Positions 23,873 to 33,147 of a DNA stretch of 64,000 bases are shown here, piece by piece. The notes under the pieces are model-generated. The model saw only the letters and a program-made list of their open reading frames with translations, did no database searches and was not told the origin of the DNA. Within the stretch, counting starts at the first letter, position 1. Each line of letters starts with the position of its first letter. The stretch is from Peribacillus alkalitolerans (lineage in GTDB: Bacteria; Bacillota; Bacilli; Bacillales; DSM-1321): assembly GCF_010882125.1 (NCBI RefSeq), contig NZ_JAAGVZ010000014.1:40805-104804 (forward strand), written 5' to 3'. The position numbers and the translations under genes are program-made.

Positions 23873-24643
23873 ATGGCACTTTTACAGGTGAAGAATGTAA
23901 GAAAAATCTATAAAGGGAATATCTCGTTTGAAGCCCTTAAAGAAGTCAATTTTTCAATTGAAGAAGGCGAATTTGTTGCGGTGATGGGTCCATCGGGGAG
24001 TGGAAAGACAACAATGCTGAATGTCATTTCCACCATCGATTCTCCAACCTCTGGGGAGATCTTTATTAACGGAATTAATCCGCACCATTTGAACGGAGAC
24101 AAGCTTGCACAATTTCGACGGAAGCAATTAGGATTTGTGTTCCAAGACTACAATCTCCTTTCTACATTAACAGTGGGAGAGAACATCGTTTTACCACTTA
24201 TTTTAGATGGAGTGAAGGAAAAAGAAGCATCCAAGAGATTATGGGATATTAGCACAAGGCTAGGAATTGAAAGTCTAATTGACAAAAGGACTTATGAAAT
24301 TTCCGGTGGCCAGGCTCAAAGGACAGCCGTTGCCCGTGCCCTTATTCATAAACCTGCACTCATCCTTGCCGATGAACCAACAGGAAACCTAGATTCTAAA
24401 GCATCAAAGGATGTTATGGAAATGATGGTGCAAATGAACAAGGAGCTTAAGACCACCATGATGATGGTGACACACGATGCGTTTGCCGCAAGTTATAGTG
24501 ACAGAGTCCTTTTCATAAAAGACGGACAGATCTTTAATGAACTGTATAAAGGTGAAAATCGATCTGTTTTCTACCAAAACATTGTCAATGTCCTGTCCAT
24601 GCTTGGGGGTGAAAACCATGAACCTACTCTCATTCGCGTATAG
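23873..24643 (+). CDS. BceA-type ABC transporter ATP-binding protein
   Basis: 256 residues; strong AGGAGGAA site. Walker A GPSGSGKTT (residues 38-46), signature ISGGQAQRTAVARA, Walker B LILADEPTGNLD. The MacB/BceA branch is indicated by ALIHKPALILADEPTGNLDSKASKDVMEMM. It powers the BceB permease encoded next, overlapping it by 26 bases. Such transporters confer resistance to cell-wall-active peptides and act as co-sensors for the kinase. An uncommon signature (SGGQAQRT in place of SGGQQQR) is shared with some relatives. Confidence 0.9.
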   Translation: MALLQVKNVRKIYKGNISFEALKEVNFSIEEGEFVAVMGPSGSGKTTMLNVISTIDSPTSGEIFINGINPHHLNGDKLAQFRRKQLGFVFQDYNLLSTLTVGENIVLPLILDGVKEKEASKRLWDISTRLGIESLIDKRTYEISGGQAQRTAVARALIHKPALILADEPTGNLDSKASKDVMEMMVQMNKELKTTMMMVTHDAFAASYSDRVLFIKDGQIFNELYKGENRSVFYQNIVNVLSMLGGENHEPTLIRV

Positions 24644-26543
24644 AAATGTTAGCAGGAGCAAGCGAACATATGGAGCTTTTTTCTTAAGCAGCTCCTTTTC
24701 TGTCATGGTGTTTTTCATTTATTCGATGTTTATCTTTCATCCCGAAGTAGAATCAGGCACTGTTGAAGCATTAGCAGTAAAGGCCATGAAAGTTGCCCAA
24801 TGGTTGATTTATGTATTTTCATTTTTCTTCATTCTTTATTCGACAAGTGCCTTTCTTTCTGCCCGAAAAAAAGAGCTTGGACTACTATCCATGCTTGGCA
24901 TGACGAATAAAAAACTTCGTTTACTAGTTTTTATGGAGAATATGTTCATTTCATTCTTCTCTATTCTTACCGGTATAGGATTTGGATTACTTTTCGCTAA
25001 AGTTTTTTTGTTGCTTGGTTCTAAGTTTTTAGGGCTCGAACCGCTCTCGTTTTATATTTCCTGGAAAGCTCTTTCCTTAACAACGTTTGCCTTCGTAGCT
25101 TTATTTTTGACTATAACTATATTTACTTCATTGATGTTGAAGCAAACCAAATTAATCGAACTGTTAGTTGGAAGTGCCAAGCCGAAAAAGGAACCGAAAG
25201 CATCTATTTGGCTTTCACTATTGGCAATCATTCTCTTTGGTATTGGCTATTACCTAGCGATTACGACTACTGAGAATAATATGGTTTTACGACTTCTCCC
25301 ATGCGTTGTATCAGTTACGCTCGGAACCTATCTTTTCTTCACGCAAATGAGTGTATTTATTCTTAAAAGATTGAAAAAAAGCCGATCGTTTTTTTGGAAT
25401 CGCACAAGGATGCTGATCATTTCAGACCTAGTTTTTAGAATGAAAGACAATGCGCGAATGTTTTTCCTTGTTACGATGGTAGCTACCGTAGCGGTTTCAG
25501 CCGTTGGGGCGATGGCATCTTTAAATGTGTATTCTAAACAATTCGAGACTAACCGGCCTTTTGCCCTGACATATTTATATTCTGAAGAAGACCCCTTACA
25601 CGAAAAAAATCTTGGAACCATTGAAAGGGATATTAAAGGAATGGATTATCAGAAGGTAGAGGTTCATGGGAAAGAGGCTATAAGCGGGAATTCGAAAAAT
25701 AAAGTACTGCTTATTCCCCTGTCTTCTTATAATGAAATTGCGACAGCAAAAGGGTATAAGACTATTCAACTAGTAGAAAACGAGGCGATGATTGTTCCTG
25801 CCAATCTTAAATATAAGAGTACAATTGATGCAAGTCCTAGGGATATCCCCCTTGCTGAAGAAAACGTAACTCTTTCGTTAAAAGGGATGGTGGACCAACC
25901 GATCTTTAATCAATACTCCATTTACGTCAATCAATTGGTTGTTCATGATGAAGTGATAAAAACATTAGCCAAAACTAAACCTTTTCATTATGTTGGATAT
26001 ATAATCGATGGTTGGTTGGAGAACTTCGAGCAAACCTCCCAAATTGGTGAACCGGTTCGTGACCAAGTAATAAAAAACTTTGAAAAACTCCAAAAAGGCG
26101 AAATTGACCAGCCTCCATTTACTTTTACTTCGGCTGGCTATGATTATAAAATGACAAAATTAGCTTATCGTACAATGATGTTTATCGGTTTACTTGTAGG
26201 TGCGGTGTTCTTTATCGCTGCAGGCAGTTTTATTTATTTCCGGTTATATACGGATCTTGAAGAGGACCAAGTTCGTTATAGAGCGATTTCTAAAATTGGA
26301 CTAACAGACAAAGAGTTAAAAAAAATCATTACTTCCCAGCTCCAATGTCTATTCTTTATCCCTATCTTAGTAGCCGTTATCCATAGTCTCTTTGCTTTCA
26401 CAGCCCTGCAAAGTCTATATACTTTATCGATCATTAAAGAATCGTTAATTGTCATCTTAGTGTTTTTCATTGCGCAAATCCTGTACTTCCTTTTAATCAG
26501 ACAACGATATTTTGCCCAGGTAAAAAGGAAAATTGTCATCTAA
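24618..26543 (+). CDS. BceB-type ABC transporter permease
   Basis: 641 residues from the ATG at 24618, behind GGGGGTG (the longer frame overlaps bceA). Ten membrane segments in the BceB layout: TM1 after RNVSRSKRTYGAFF, two FtsX-type domains, and a large extracytoplasmic domain between about 310 and 540. BceB proteins bind antimicrobial peptide-target complexes (bacitracin, nisin and similar) and signal to a BceS kinase. The peptide recognised here cannot be read from the sequence. Confidence 0.9.
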   Translation: MNLLSFAYRNVSRSKRTYGAFFLSSSFSVMVFFIYSMFIFHPEVESGTVEALAVKAMKVAQWLIYVFSFFFILYSTSAFLSARKKELGLLSMLGMTNKKLRLLVFMENMFISFFSILTGIGFGLLFAKVFLLLGSKFLGLEPLSFYISWKALSLTTFAFVALFLTITIFTSLMLKQTKLIELLVGSAKPKKEPKASIWLSLLAIILFGIGYYLAITTTENNMVLRLLPCVVSVTLGTYLFFTQMSVFILKRLKKSRSFFWNRTRMLIISDLVFRMKDNARMFFLVTMVATVAVSAVGAMASLNVYSKQFETNRPFALTYLYSEEDPLHEKNLGTIERDIKGMDYQKVEVHGKEAISGNSKNKVLLIPLSSYNEIATAKGYKTIQLVENEAMIVPANLKYKSTIDASPRDIPLAEENVTLSLKGMVDQPIFNQYSIYVNQLVVHDEVIKTLAKTKPFHYVGYIIDGWLENFEQTSQIGEPVRDQVIKNFEKLQKGEIDQPPFTFTSAGYDYKMTKLAYRTMMFIGLLVGAVFFIAAGSFIYFRLYTDLEEDQVRYRAISKIGLTDKELKKIITSQLQCLFFIPILVAVIHSLFAFTALQSLYTLSIIKESLIVILVFFIAQILYFLLIRQRYFAQVKRKIVI

Positions 26544-26570
26544 TGGAAATAGAATGTATACTTGATTTAA

Positions 26571-26603
26571 GCCCTCTTGATCACTGGCTAAGAGGGTTTT
26601 TTG
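26571..26603 (+). terminator. Terminator between the transporter and two-component genes
   Basis: CCCTCTT/AAGAGGG stem followed by TTTTTT. It separates bceAB from bceRS so the regulators may be read through or have their own promoter. Confidence 0.8.
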
Positions 26604-26635
26604 GTAGAATTGATCGGCTGAGTGAGGTGTGAAAA

Positions 26636-27343
26636 ATGAAATTACCAATTTTTATTATCGAAGATGATATAAAGCTAGCAGAATTACTAACCAAAAAGTT
26701 AAATCAAAATGATTTTGAGACCGAGGTTTTTAACGGAACCGAGAATATCCTAGGGGCAATCGAAGTAAAAAAACCTGCACTCATCCTTTTAGACATTGAA
26801 CTTCCCAAATTTGACGGATTTTATTGGTGCAGACAAATACGCACCATAACTACATGCCCTATCATCTTTATTACAGCACGAGCCGGTGACATGGAGCAAA
26901 TTTTGGCTTTAGAACAAGGAGCAGATGACTATGTCACTAAACCATTTCATACCGATGTGTTAATGGCGAAGATTAGGAGTCATCTAAGGCGTTCTCTAGG
27001 TGAGTATGCTAGTTTAGCCTCCGAAAGAAAGATTGAATTCCAAGGAATCAACCTCTTTCCAGAGAGATTAGAAGTAAGCTTTAACGGAAGAACGACTCTT
27101 TTAACTTATAAAGAATCCAGACTATTAGAATGTTTATTGAAAAAAGCTCCCCATATCGTTTCAAGAGATTCTTTATTCGAAGCACTATGGGATGATGAAG
27201 GTTGGGTCGATGAAAACACATTGAATGTAAACGTCAATCGTGTAAGAAAGAAATTAGCTTCGGAGCTAATGCTTGATGATTGCATTGAAACAATACGTGG
27301 TGCAGGCTACAGACTGTATAAAAAAGAGAGTGCTCCGTCATGA
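26636..27343 (+). CDS. BceR-type response regulator (OmpR family)
   Basis: 235 residues. The receiver domain has the phospho-acceptor Asp in LILLDIELPKFDGF (near residue 54), DDYVTKPFHTD and a conserved Lys. The C-terminal winged helix (TYKESRLLECLLKK...ENTLNVNVNRVRKKL) binds DNA. It follows the BceAB-like genes and overlaps the kinase gene by 4 bases. In known modules it activates the transporter operon when the kinase is triggered by the transporter. Confidence 0.92.
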   Translation: MKLPIFIIEDDIKLAELLTKKLNQNDFETEVFNGTENILGAIEVKKPALILLDIELPKFDGFYWCRQIRTITTCPIIFITARAGDMEQILALEQGADDYVTKPFHTDVLMAKIRSHLRRSLGEYASLASERKIEFQGINLFPERLEVSFNGRTTLLTYKESRLLECLLKKAPHIVSRDSLFEALWDDEGWVDENTLNVNVNRVRKKLASELMLDDCIETIRGAGYRLYKKESAPS

Positions 27344-28317
27344 GGCTTTTTTTAAAGGATCAACTTGTCTTTATCCTGTTTTTTATCTTCCAGACGTTTG
27401 TCATGTGGGGAATATTTTATTTAGATGGATACGGAAATAGCAAAGTAGCATGGTATGTTCTATTGTTACAAACCGTCTTTATTGTCTTATTTCTAACCAT
27501 TAGGTATTATTTAACCTTCTCTCTTTATAAACAGTTAGAAAGACCAGAAGAGGATATTATTCTCCAAGGTCCCCACCCCCTTATTAAACAGACAGAAAAG
27601 TGGATCTCGACTATTCACGAAAAACACCAAAACGAAAAAATGGAATCTGAAACTAAGCGGAACCGCCATCTTCAATTTATTCATCAATGGGTCCACCAAA
27701 TGAAGACGCCTTTATCCGTCATTCAATTACTCACGGAAGATAAAATGGAGGAAGAAGATTGGAAAAATGTGCGTGAAGAGGCTGAAAGATTAGAAAAAGG
27801 GTTGAAAATGGCTTTATATACTGCCAGGTTTGAACAGTTTGAAGAGGACTTTCGGATCAAACAAGTTTCCATATCAGAACTCGTCCAACAATCCATCCGT
27901 GAAAATAAGCGCTTGTTCATTATGAATCAAGTGTTTCCTGAAGTAAGCTTAGTGAAGGAGGATTTTGTTTATACAGATCCAAAGTGGCTTTCTTTTATAT
28001 TAGAACAGTTAATTCATAATGCAGTGAAATACTCATCTGGAAAAGGCAAACGAATCAAAATCGATATTACCCAAGAACTTAATAATTGGAATTTAACCAT
28101 CCATGATGAAGGAATCGGTATACCTGCTCAAGATCTAAAGCAAATATTCCGTCCATTTTATACAGGTGAGAATGGAAGGATCAGTCGTGAATCAACGGGC
28201 ATGGGGTTATTCTTGGTCTCTGAAATTTCTAAGCGTCTAGGAATTCAAGTTCAAATCGATTCTGTTCAAGGACAAGGAACGGATGTTTCCTTAATCATAC
28301 CTACAAGACCATTTTGA
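27340..28317 (+). CDS. BceS-type intramembrane-sensing histidine kinase
   Basis: 325 residues. Two membrane helices (about 7-27 and 37-57) with almost no extracytoplasmic loop, the hallmark of intramembrane-sensing kinases. The H box is HQWVHQMKTPLSVIQLL (His near 119), and ATP lid motifs HNAVKYSSGKGKRIK, DEGIGIPAQDLKQIF and STGMGLFLV are intact. It pairs with the response regulator by ATGA overlap. It would sense through the BceAB-like transporter rather than directly. Confidence 0.92.
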   Translation: MRLFLKDQLVFILFFIFQTFVMWGIFYLDGYGNSKVAWYVLLLQTVFIVLFLTIRYYLTFSLYKQLERPEEDIILQGPHPLIKQTEKWISTIHEKHQNEKMESETKRNRHLQFIHQWVHQMKTPLSVIQLLTEDKMEEEDWKNVREEAERLEKGLKMALYTARFEQFEEDFRIKQVSISELVQQSIRENKRLFIMNQVFPEVSLVKEDFVYTDPKWLSFILEQLIHNAVKYSSGKGKRIKIDITQELNNWNLTIHDEGIGIPAQDLKQIFRPFYTGENGRISRESTGMGLFLVSEISKRLGIQVQIDSVQGQGTDVSLIIPTRPF

Positions 28318-28374
28318 TAAATCCAGATATTATGTGCGATAATGATGGACGTAATTATTTATTCGGAGGACGAT

Positions 28375-28998
28375 ATGGCTACACTAAAACAATACTCACT
28401 ACTATTCGTTCTATGCGTATTTATAGGTTTAGTAGCAGGATTCTATTCCATCCCTTTTCCAACTCTGGTACCTATTCTCATACTCTTGGCCACTCTTGTA
28501 ATCTTTGTGCCACTTGTGAACCATTTATATCTGACGAAGAACATGGAAAGGGTTGAAAGGTTTTTAAAGGCGCGATTCAAACAACCCATTTTCTCTTTTT
28601 ACTATTTCCTTGCCAATAATCAAATGGAAGAAGCTCACGATGCCCTTTTGCTAGTCCTTAAAAAGTATCGTTCTCCTCAATATCAAGCCGCCTATAAGCT
28701 AGCCTTCGCACTTGGAAAAAATGACTTGAGCTCCGAACAAGGAGCGGTTGAGCAACTGAAACATAAGCAACTGAAAATCTATTACGAAGGATTGCTAGCT
28801 GTTGAACTGAGAGATTTTGAGACGGCCGAAGAAAAAGCTAACCAAGCATCTAAACCTTGGATGAAAGAAGTTATTTTAGCCAAGCTACACGGGAAGCAAG
28901 GAAATGAAGAAGACGAAAAATCTCATATTGAAAAAGCCATTTCACTCACTCGTGGATTACAGCGCTATTTATTGGTGAAATGGAAAAAGCGCCCATAA
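28375..28998 (+). CDS. Membrane-anchored helical-repeat protein in the Bce operon
   Basis: 207 residues from the ATG at 28375, which has a GGAGGAC site (a longer in-frame start at 28345 has none). Two membrane segments (about 8-28 and 31-51) are followed by a cytoplasmic helical region with TPR-like repeats (QMEEAHDALLLVLKKYRSPQYQAAYKLAFALGK, RDFETAEEKANQASKPWM). I do not recognise a family. It follows bceS by 58 bases with a terminator behind it, so it is likely part of the same operon and may modulate the sensor or transporter; that is inference. Confidence 0.75.
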   Translation: MATLKQYSLLFVLCVFIGLVAGFYSIPFPTLVPILILLATLVIFVPLVNHLYLTKNMERVERFLKARFKQPIFSFYYFLANNQMEEAHDALLLVLKKYRSPQYQAAYKLAFALGKNDLSSEQGAVEQLKHKQLKIYYEGLLAVELRDFETAEEKANQASKPWMKEVILAKLHGKQGNEEDEKSHIEKAISLTRGLQRYLLVKWKKRP

Positions 28999-29006
28999 CA
29001 ATAAAA

Positions 29007-29053
29007 GGATGGTACAAAGCATAGTCGTGATTTGCTTTGTACCATCCTCTTTT
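29007..29053 (+). terminator. Terminator of the Bce-type operon
   Basis: GGATGGTACAAAGCA/TGCTTTGTACCATCC near-perfect 15-bp stem followed by TCTTTT. Confidence 0.9.
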
Positions 29054-29090
29054 ACATTTATCATAAGCTTTATTTTAGAAGCTCTGTTAA

Positions 29091-29264
29091 ATCTTATTGT
29101 TGATTTCTCCACTTAGTTGATTGGAGTGGAAGGCACTTGACTCCTGCGGGAGCAGCGGGACAGGTGAGACCCCACAGGCGCAGTGCACCGAGGAGGCTCA
29201 CCGCCGCCCGCCCCGCGGAAAGCAAGTGCCTGGTACGGAAATCAACAGCTCCGTTTAACAGAGC
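29091..29264. repeat. Dispersed Bacillus imperfect palindromic repeat, full copy
   Basis: Perfect 11-bp terminal inverted repeats GCTCTGTTAAA (29091-29101) and TTTAACAGAGC (29254-29264), inner TTGATTTC/GAAATCAA, and a G+C-rich centre with GACTCCTGCGGGAGCAGCGG and CCGCGGAAAGC motifs. This is the well-known high-copy non-coding repeat of Bacillus sensu lato, probably a miniature non-autonomous element or structured RNA. Confidence 0.85.
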
Positions 29265-29414
29265 CATTTTAGAAAAAATTCTCTAACCTCTTTCCAATTG
29301 TTAACCTTGTATAACCTTTTTCGTTCATATAAAAAGGGGAGGTAAATATGCCCTTGCCTTTAAATTTTTCAAAATGCTTAATATTGTCGTGTATGAGATA
29401 ATCTAGCTTGAATC
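29265..29414. other. Intergenic remnant
   Basis: Contains a strong GGGGAGG site followed by an ATG and only 16 codons (29349-29399). It could be the start of a lost gene. Nothing else seen. Confidence 0.3.
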
Positions 29415-29969
29415 CTAGTTATTTTCATTCACCTCAATACGCCACAAAAACAAACCACTTCCAAACAGAAATGCCGAGCTTATATAGAAGAGATAATCGA
29501 TCGTAAAAAAATCGATTAGGAAGCCGCTTCCCATAATGGCTAACCCAGAAAAGATCGTTGTCCAAAAGTGATAGTTCCCCAACATAGTACCCCGCTTTGA
29601 CGTGTCAGTGTACTCCGCAAGCAATGCCTTTTCACTATTTTTTTGAACTGCGCCTAAGCAGCCAAATAATATCTGAAACAAATATACCTGCCATAGTTCT
29701 GAAATGGAAGGAATCCATAAAAAAGCAAACGCCATGCCAAAAGAATGTCCCATTAAAAAATAATGCTTAGGATAACGGTCCTGCCATTTTCCTAATGGGA
29801 GATAGAACAGTGCCGAACTCACTGTAAACAGCCCATATGCTAAGCCGAATTGAGTATAACTTGTTCCTACACCTTTAATAAATAATAGGTAAAAAGGAAA
29901 AGCCATATTCATACCCAGCATGGCAAGGTTTTGTGAATGTATTAGGTAATGGTAGTTTTTATTTTTCAT
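29415..29969 (-). CDS. Half-size MFS-like membrane protein (six TM)
   Basis: 184 residues with six hydrophobic segments, equal to one half of a normal 12-TM transporter. The MFS loop YLPLGKWQDRYPKHY after TM2 and EYTDTSKRGTMLGNYHFW in the middle are seen. It overlaps the FAD oxidase gene by 11 bases, so the two are coupled. As I recall, B. subtilis yitY/yitZ has a comparable oxidase/short-MFS pairing, but I cannot verify this. It could be a natural half transporter or a truncated gene. No continuation was seen in other frames downstream. Confidence 0.7.
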   Translation of the reverse strand: MKNKNYHYLIHSQNLAMLGMNMAFPFYLLFIKGVGTSYTQFGLAYGLFTVSSALFYLPLGKWQDRYPKHYFLMGHSFGMAFAFLWIPSISELWQVYLFQILFGCLGAVQKNSEKALLAEYTDTSKRGTMLGNYHFWTTIFSGLAIMGSGFLIDFFTIDYLFYISSAFLFGSGLFLWRIEVNENN

Positions 29970-31416
29970 CGGTTATATATCTTTCATAGAAATAATTGTA
30001 GAATCTTTCTTCCGGATCATATTTTTGTTTCAACTGATAGAATTGGTCCTTGTTAGGATACACCTTCTCCATTTGCACTCTAGATGGATATTCCTGATAA
30101 GCTAAATAATACGTTCCGCCCAATTCGTGTGCAGCATCCACCATATCTTGGGTAGCCATTCGAACCTTTTCCCTTTCCTTTTTGGAAAAGCCTTGGTTAA
30201 TGTAAAGTGCCAACGAAATACTATCATCAATGGCATAAGATAAAATGGTATCATGATTTTCTTTTACATACCTGACACTCACGTTAAAAAGGTTGATGTC
30301 ATTCCGTACGACAATCTCTCTCATCTCATCGACAAATCTAGGAAATTGTTCAACTGGGATAAAATATTCTTGGAGTAAATCCGTATCCTTGGTTGACTCG
30401 TATTCCAAAAATTTGATTTCTGGCCTCATTGCATTGTTTCTAGAAATCAGGTCATACGAACCGTCTTTATATAATAGACTTTGAACGTCCCAGATCCGCT
30501 CCCTGCCCCACTCTGAATGCCGTGATAAACCAAATAAAAACTTGTTTCGTGCCACGTTTTTTTCATTCTTAAGGTCAGAATAGTCTTGTAATGTTTCTCC
30601 ATTACTCTCGTTAATCGATTTATAATCCATCGTATACATTTCTTTTAAAAAGGAACTCTTGGCTGTGGACAAGCGTGCAATATGCATCTTATAATCTTTA
30701 GTTTCTAACAGATGCAGGATATGTGAAGGATACTTTTCGTAGGAGACATTTTGATATTCAAGTCTATATAACTCGTCATCTGTTAATTGTAGGTCTACAT
30801 CCAATATGACCCCAAATAACCCATACCCACCTATTACCGACTTGAATAACTCAGCATTTTCATTTCTACTAACGTTCAGGATGGTTCCATCTGCCATTAA
30901 AAGTCGGAATGAATTAACAGTGTTAATGATTGGACCATATACGATGTCACGACCATGCGCATTTGCGCTCAGGGAACCTCCGACTGTAAAAATATTGGAA
31001 GATTGCATAACTTTTATGGATAGTCCATAAGGATTGATATACTCCTGAATATCTTTCCAAGTCGTCCCAGATTGAACTCGGATGGTTTTCTTTTCTTGAT
31101 TGAGATCCAAAATTTTATTATAGCCCGTCATATCTAATACCAATGCATCTTTATAATACGTATGACCACCTTGCGTATGCTTGGCGCCAGATATGGACAC
31201 TTTCAGCTTCTCCTTTTGCGCAACTTGAAGTGCTTCAACTAAAACAGACTCTTCTTTTCCTCCGATGACCTCTTTCACCCTGACTGGGTGAAGCCGACTA
31301 ACATCCTGTATCACTAATGGATCCTTGATTGTTTCATTGTCTCTGGCTAAGACAAACCACATCGTTGAAAGATATAAAAAAGTAATTACTAAAATAAACA
31401 AGGTTTTCTTTCTCAT
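29959..31416 (-). CDS. FAD-binding oxidase (VAO family, YitY-like)
   Basis: 485 residues. A membrane or signal segment (about 5-24) comes first, then the FAD-binding PCMH domain with VSISGAKHTQGGHTYYKDALVLDMT (His near 87 in the usual flavin-linkage position) and GGSLSANAHGRD. The C-terminal half is the ALO/gulonolactone-type cap ending YDPEERFYNYFYERY. It probably oxidises a sugar or polyol outside or at the membrane. Operon with the half-size MFS protein. Confidence 0.85.
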   Translation of the reverse strand: MRKKTLFILVITFLYLSTMWFVLARDNETIKDPLVIQDVSRLHPVRVKEVIGGKEESVLVEALQVAQKEKLKVSISGAKHTQGGHTYYKDALVLDMTGYNKILDLNQEKKTIRVQSGTTWKDIQEYINPYGLSIKVMQSSNIFTVGGSLSANAHGRDIVYGPIINTVNSFRLLMADGTILNVSRNENAELFKSVIGGYGLFGVILDVDLQLTDDELYRLEYQNVSYEKYPSHILHLLETKDYKMHIARLSTAKSSFLKEMYTMDYKSINESNGETLQDYSDLKNEKNVARNKFLFGLSRHSEWGRERIWDVQSLLYKDGSYDLISRNNAMRPEIKFLEYESTKDTDLLQEYFIPVEQFPRFVDEMREIVVRNDINLFNVSVRYVKENHDTILSYAIDDSISLALYINQGFSKKEREKVRMATQDMVDAAHELGGTYYLAYQEYPSRVQMEKVYPNKDQFYQLKQKYDPEERFYNYFYERYITDEK

Positions 31417-31560
31417 TTCTTCCCCCCTTACTTCCCTAGATACTACGTTATTTCCATCATAAATTAGACTTCTCTGATAGCATATTGTTTTTATTATTTT
31501 TATACAGCCTCAGATATAGTTATTTCTGAAAATCCTTGATCACTATATATTCAAAACAAT

Positions 31561-31588
31561 TTGTATTTTCTTTCCTATATCGTATAAT
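31561..31588 (+). promoter_or_regulatory. Promoter of rsbRD
   Basis: TTGTAT (31561-31566) and TATAAT (31583-31588) separated by 16 bases, a sigma-A type promoter 38 bases before the rsbRD start. Confidence 0.65.
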
Positions 31589-31626
31589 CTTTAAAATAGA
31601 CATACTAAAAAATGAAGGGGAACGTC

Positions 31627-32463
31627 ATGGAAAAGAACCTAGCGTTGAGAGGCTTTTTTAAAGAGCATGCGAATCAATTGACCGAGGAATGGTACGCTAC
31701 TTTGGAAGATCATGATCCTAAGTCCGTGTATTCTGCGACCGACCCAAAAATCGTAGAAACACTAAAACAGCAAAATAATGAATTTCATCATTATGTTAAC
31801 GATATTTTCGTCGAAGAAGAATCTAGTTTCTTTACTAGATTTAATAGTTGGATTGTCAAAATAGCCCAAGATAGTCAACATGCTGTGACACCGATACATT
31901 ATATCGTTCGTGAATTCATTCGAACACGTGAGCAATATTTAGATTACCTTAAGAAGTTCATAGAACAATACCCTGAAGTGGTTCCTCAATGTCAAAAAGA
32001 AGAATGGAATCGTTTAGTCATTCGTGTCATTGATATTACGATTACTAGATTCATTGAAGAGTACTATAAACATTCCAATACCTTATTAGAAGCTCAACAG
32101 GATATGATTAATGAATTAAGCTCTCCTGTCATATCCCTTAAAGGAAGCACTGCTTTACTTCCTTTAGTCGGAGACATCGATACTTCACGTGCCAAGAGAC
32201 TTATCGAAAACACACTCCAACAATGTACGGATAAAGGCGTATCACATCTATTCATTGATCTATCAGGAGTTGTTATGGTCGATACAATGGTAGCCAATCA
32301 AATCTTTCAATTAATGGAAGCCTTGCGTATGTTAGGGGTTAATACCACCCTCTCTGGGATCCGGCCTGAAATTGCTGCAACTGCTATACAATTAGGCCTT
32401 TCTTTTGAAAATGTAAAAATTACCTCTACCCTTTCACAAGCTATTACGTTAAGTGAAAAATAA
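31627..32463 (+). CDS. rsbRD: RsbRD-type stressosome protein (RsbR N-globin plus STAS)
   Basis: 278 residues from the ATG at 31627 (AAGGGG site; a longer in-frame start precedes it at 31612). The N-terminal helical domain (~1-150) has the non-haem globin look of RsbR paralogues, and the C-terminal STAS domain starts near 165 (SSPVISLKGSTALLPLVGDID). The phosphorylation segment DLSGVVMVDTMVANQIFQ (Thr near 222) is intact. RsbRD joins RsbRA/B/C and RsbS in the stressosome that feeds sigma-B activation. Length equals the B. subtilis protein. Single gene with terminator. Confidence 0.88.
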   Translation: MEKNLALRGFFKEHANQLTEEWYATLEDHDPKSVYSATDPKIVETLKQQNNEFHHYVNDIFVEEESSFFTRFNSWIVKIAQDSQHAVTPIHYIVREFIRTREQYLDYLKKFIEQYPEVVPQCQKEEWNRLVIRVIDITITRFIEEYYKHSNTLLEAQQDMINELSSPVISLKGSTALLPLVGDIDTSRAKRLIENTLQQCTDKGVSHLFIDLSGVVMVDTMVANQIFQLMEALRMLGVNTTLSGIRPEIAATAIQLGLSFENVKITSTLSQAITLSEK

Positions 32464-32469
32464 AGACAA

Positions 32470-32507
32470 AAGCTCAAAAGGATGATTTTTCACCTCTTGA
32501 GCTTTTT
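32470..32507 (+). terminator. Terminator of rsbRD
   Basis: AAGCTCAAAAGG/CCTCTTGAGCTT imperfect stem followed by TTTTT. Confidence 0.8.
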
Positions 32508-32521
32508 AATATCCATATGGT

Positions 32522-32977
32522 TTATACAATTTCTTTAAAAGTGGGGTGGATTCTAATGACATGGTCGTACCCACTTTCATCATTAACCAATTCAATGACA
32601 GACCAGTTCAAAGAAAGATTGTCACAAAGCGACTCTAATTCTTTGGTTGAGAGCTTCACATCATGAAAATAATCCACTCCATCTTCATAATCTTCATTAG
32701 GGTTCAACCCATATTTGACTCGAAGAAGAGTTCTTAAACCGCCTTTTGTAAGGAACTTTATTTTATATCCATCGTTTACGATTTTTTTAAACTCATCCTT
32801 ATTCCAGTGATAGTAATCGGCCAAATCAGCCCATTCTGACAGTCCTTCAAGGACTTCGTGGAACCTCGAATAATCCCTTTCTTCCAATAGCCTCATTATT
32901 TCATCGTTTGTTAAACCATTGGATTTAACTGTTTCTAGTAATAATGCGACGTGCACAGAAATTCTAACTTTCTCCAT
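32522..32977 (-). CDS. Hypothetical protein, 151 residues
   Basis: Start at the ATG at 32977 (MEKVRISVHVALLLE) behind a GGAGG site; an in-frame ATG upstream is part of the longer frame. Soluble, mixed alpha/beta, acidic (DYEDGVDYFHDVKLSTKELESLCDNLSLNW). I do not recognise the family. It lies between rsbRD (converging) and the peptidase E gene on the same strand, without a clear functional link. Confidence 0.65.
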   Translation of the reverse strand: MEKVRISVHVALLLETVKSNGLTNDEIMRLLEERDYSRFHEVLEGLSEWADLADYYHWNKDEFKKIVNDGYKIKFLTKGGLRTLLRVKYGLNPNEDYEDGVDYFHDVKLSTKELESLCDNLSLNWSVIELVNDESGYDHVIRIHPTFKEIV

Positions 32978-33022
32978 GAAAACGCTTCCTCCCAATTTTT
33001 AAATTAACCAGACTTCGAATAA

Positions 33023-33071
33023 TAAAAAAAGATACTTAAAGGCCATTATTATAACGTCATTTTAAGTATCT
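33023..33071 (-). terminator. Terminator of the peptidase S51 gene
   Basis: AGATACTTAAA/TTTAAGTATCT perfect stem followed by T residues on the minus strand. Confidence 0.8.
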
Positions 33072-33147
33072 CTCTTGTATAGACCTTTTTCAATACATCA
33101 TTTTGCCACATGAACTTCTTTATACCAATTGTTGTTTGGACGATGAT

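Noticed and set aside
26276..26539. Minus-strand frames inside bceB and other long genes
   Set aside because: Shadow frames opposite well-supported genes with no initiation signals.
29349..29399. 16-codon ORF behind a strong GGGGAGG site
   Set aside because: Too short to support as a gene; most likely the leftover start of a lost gene or a chance match.
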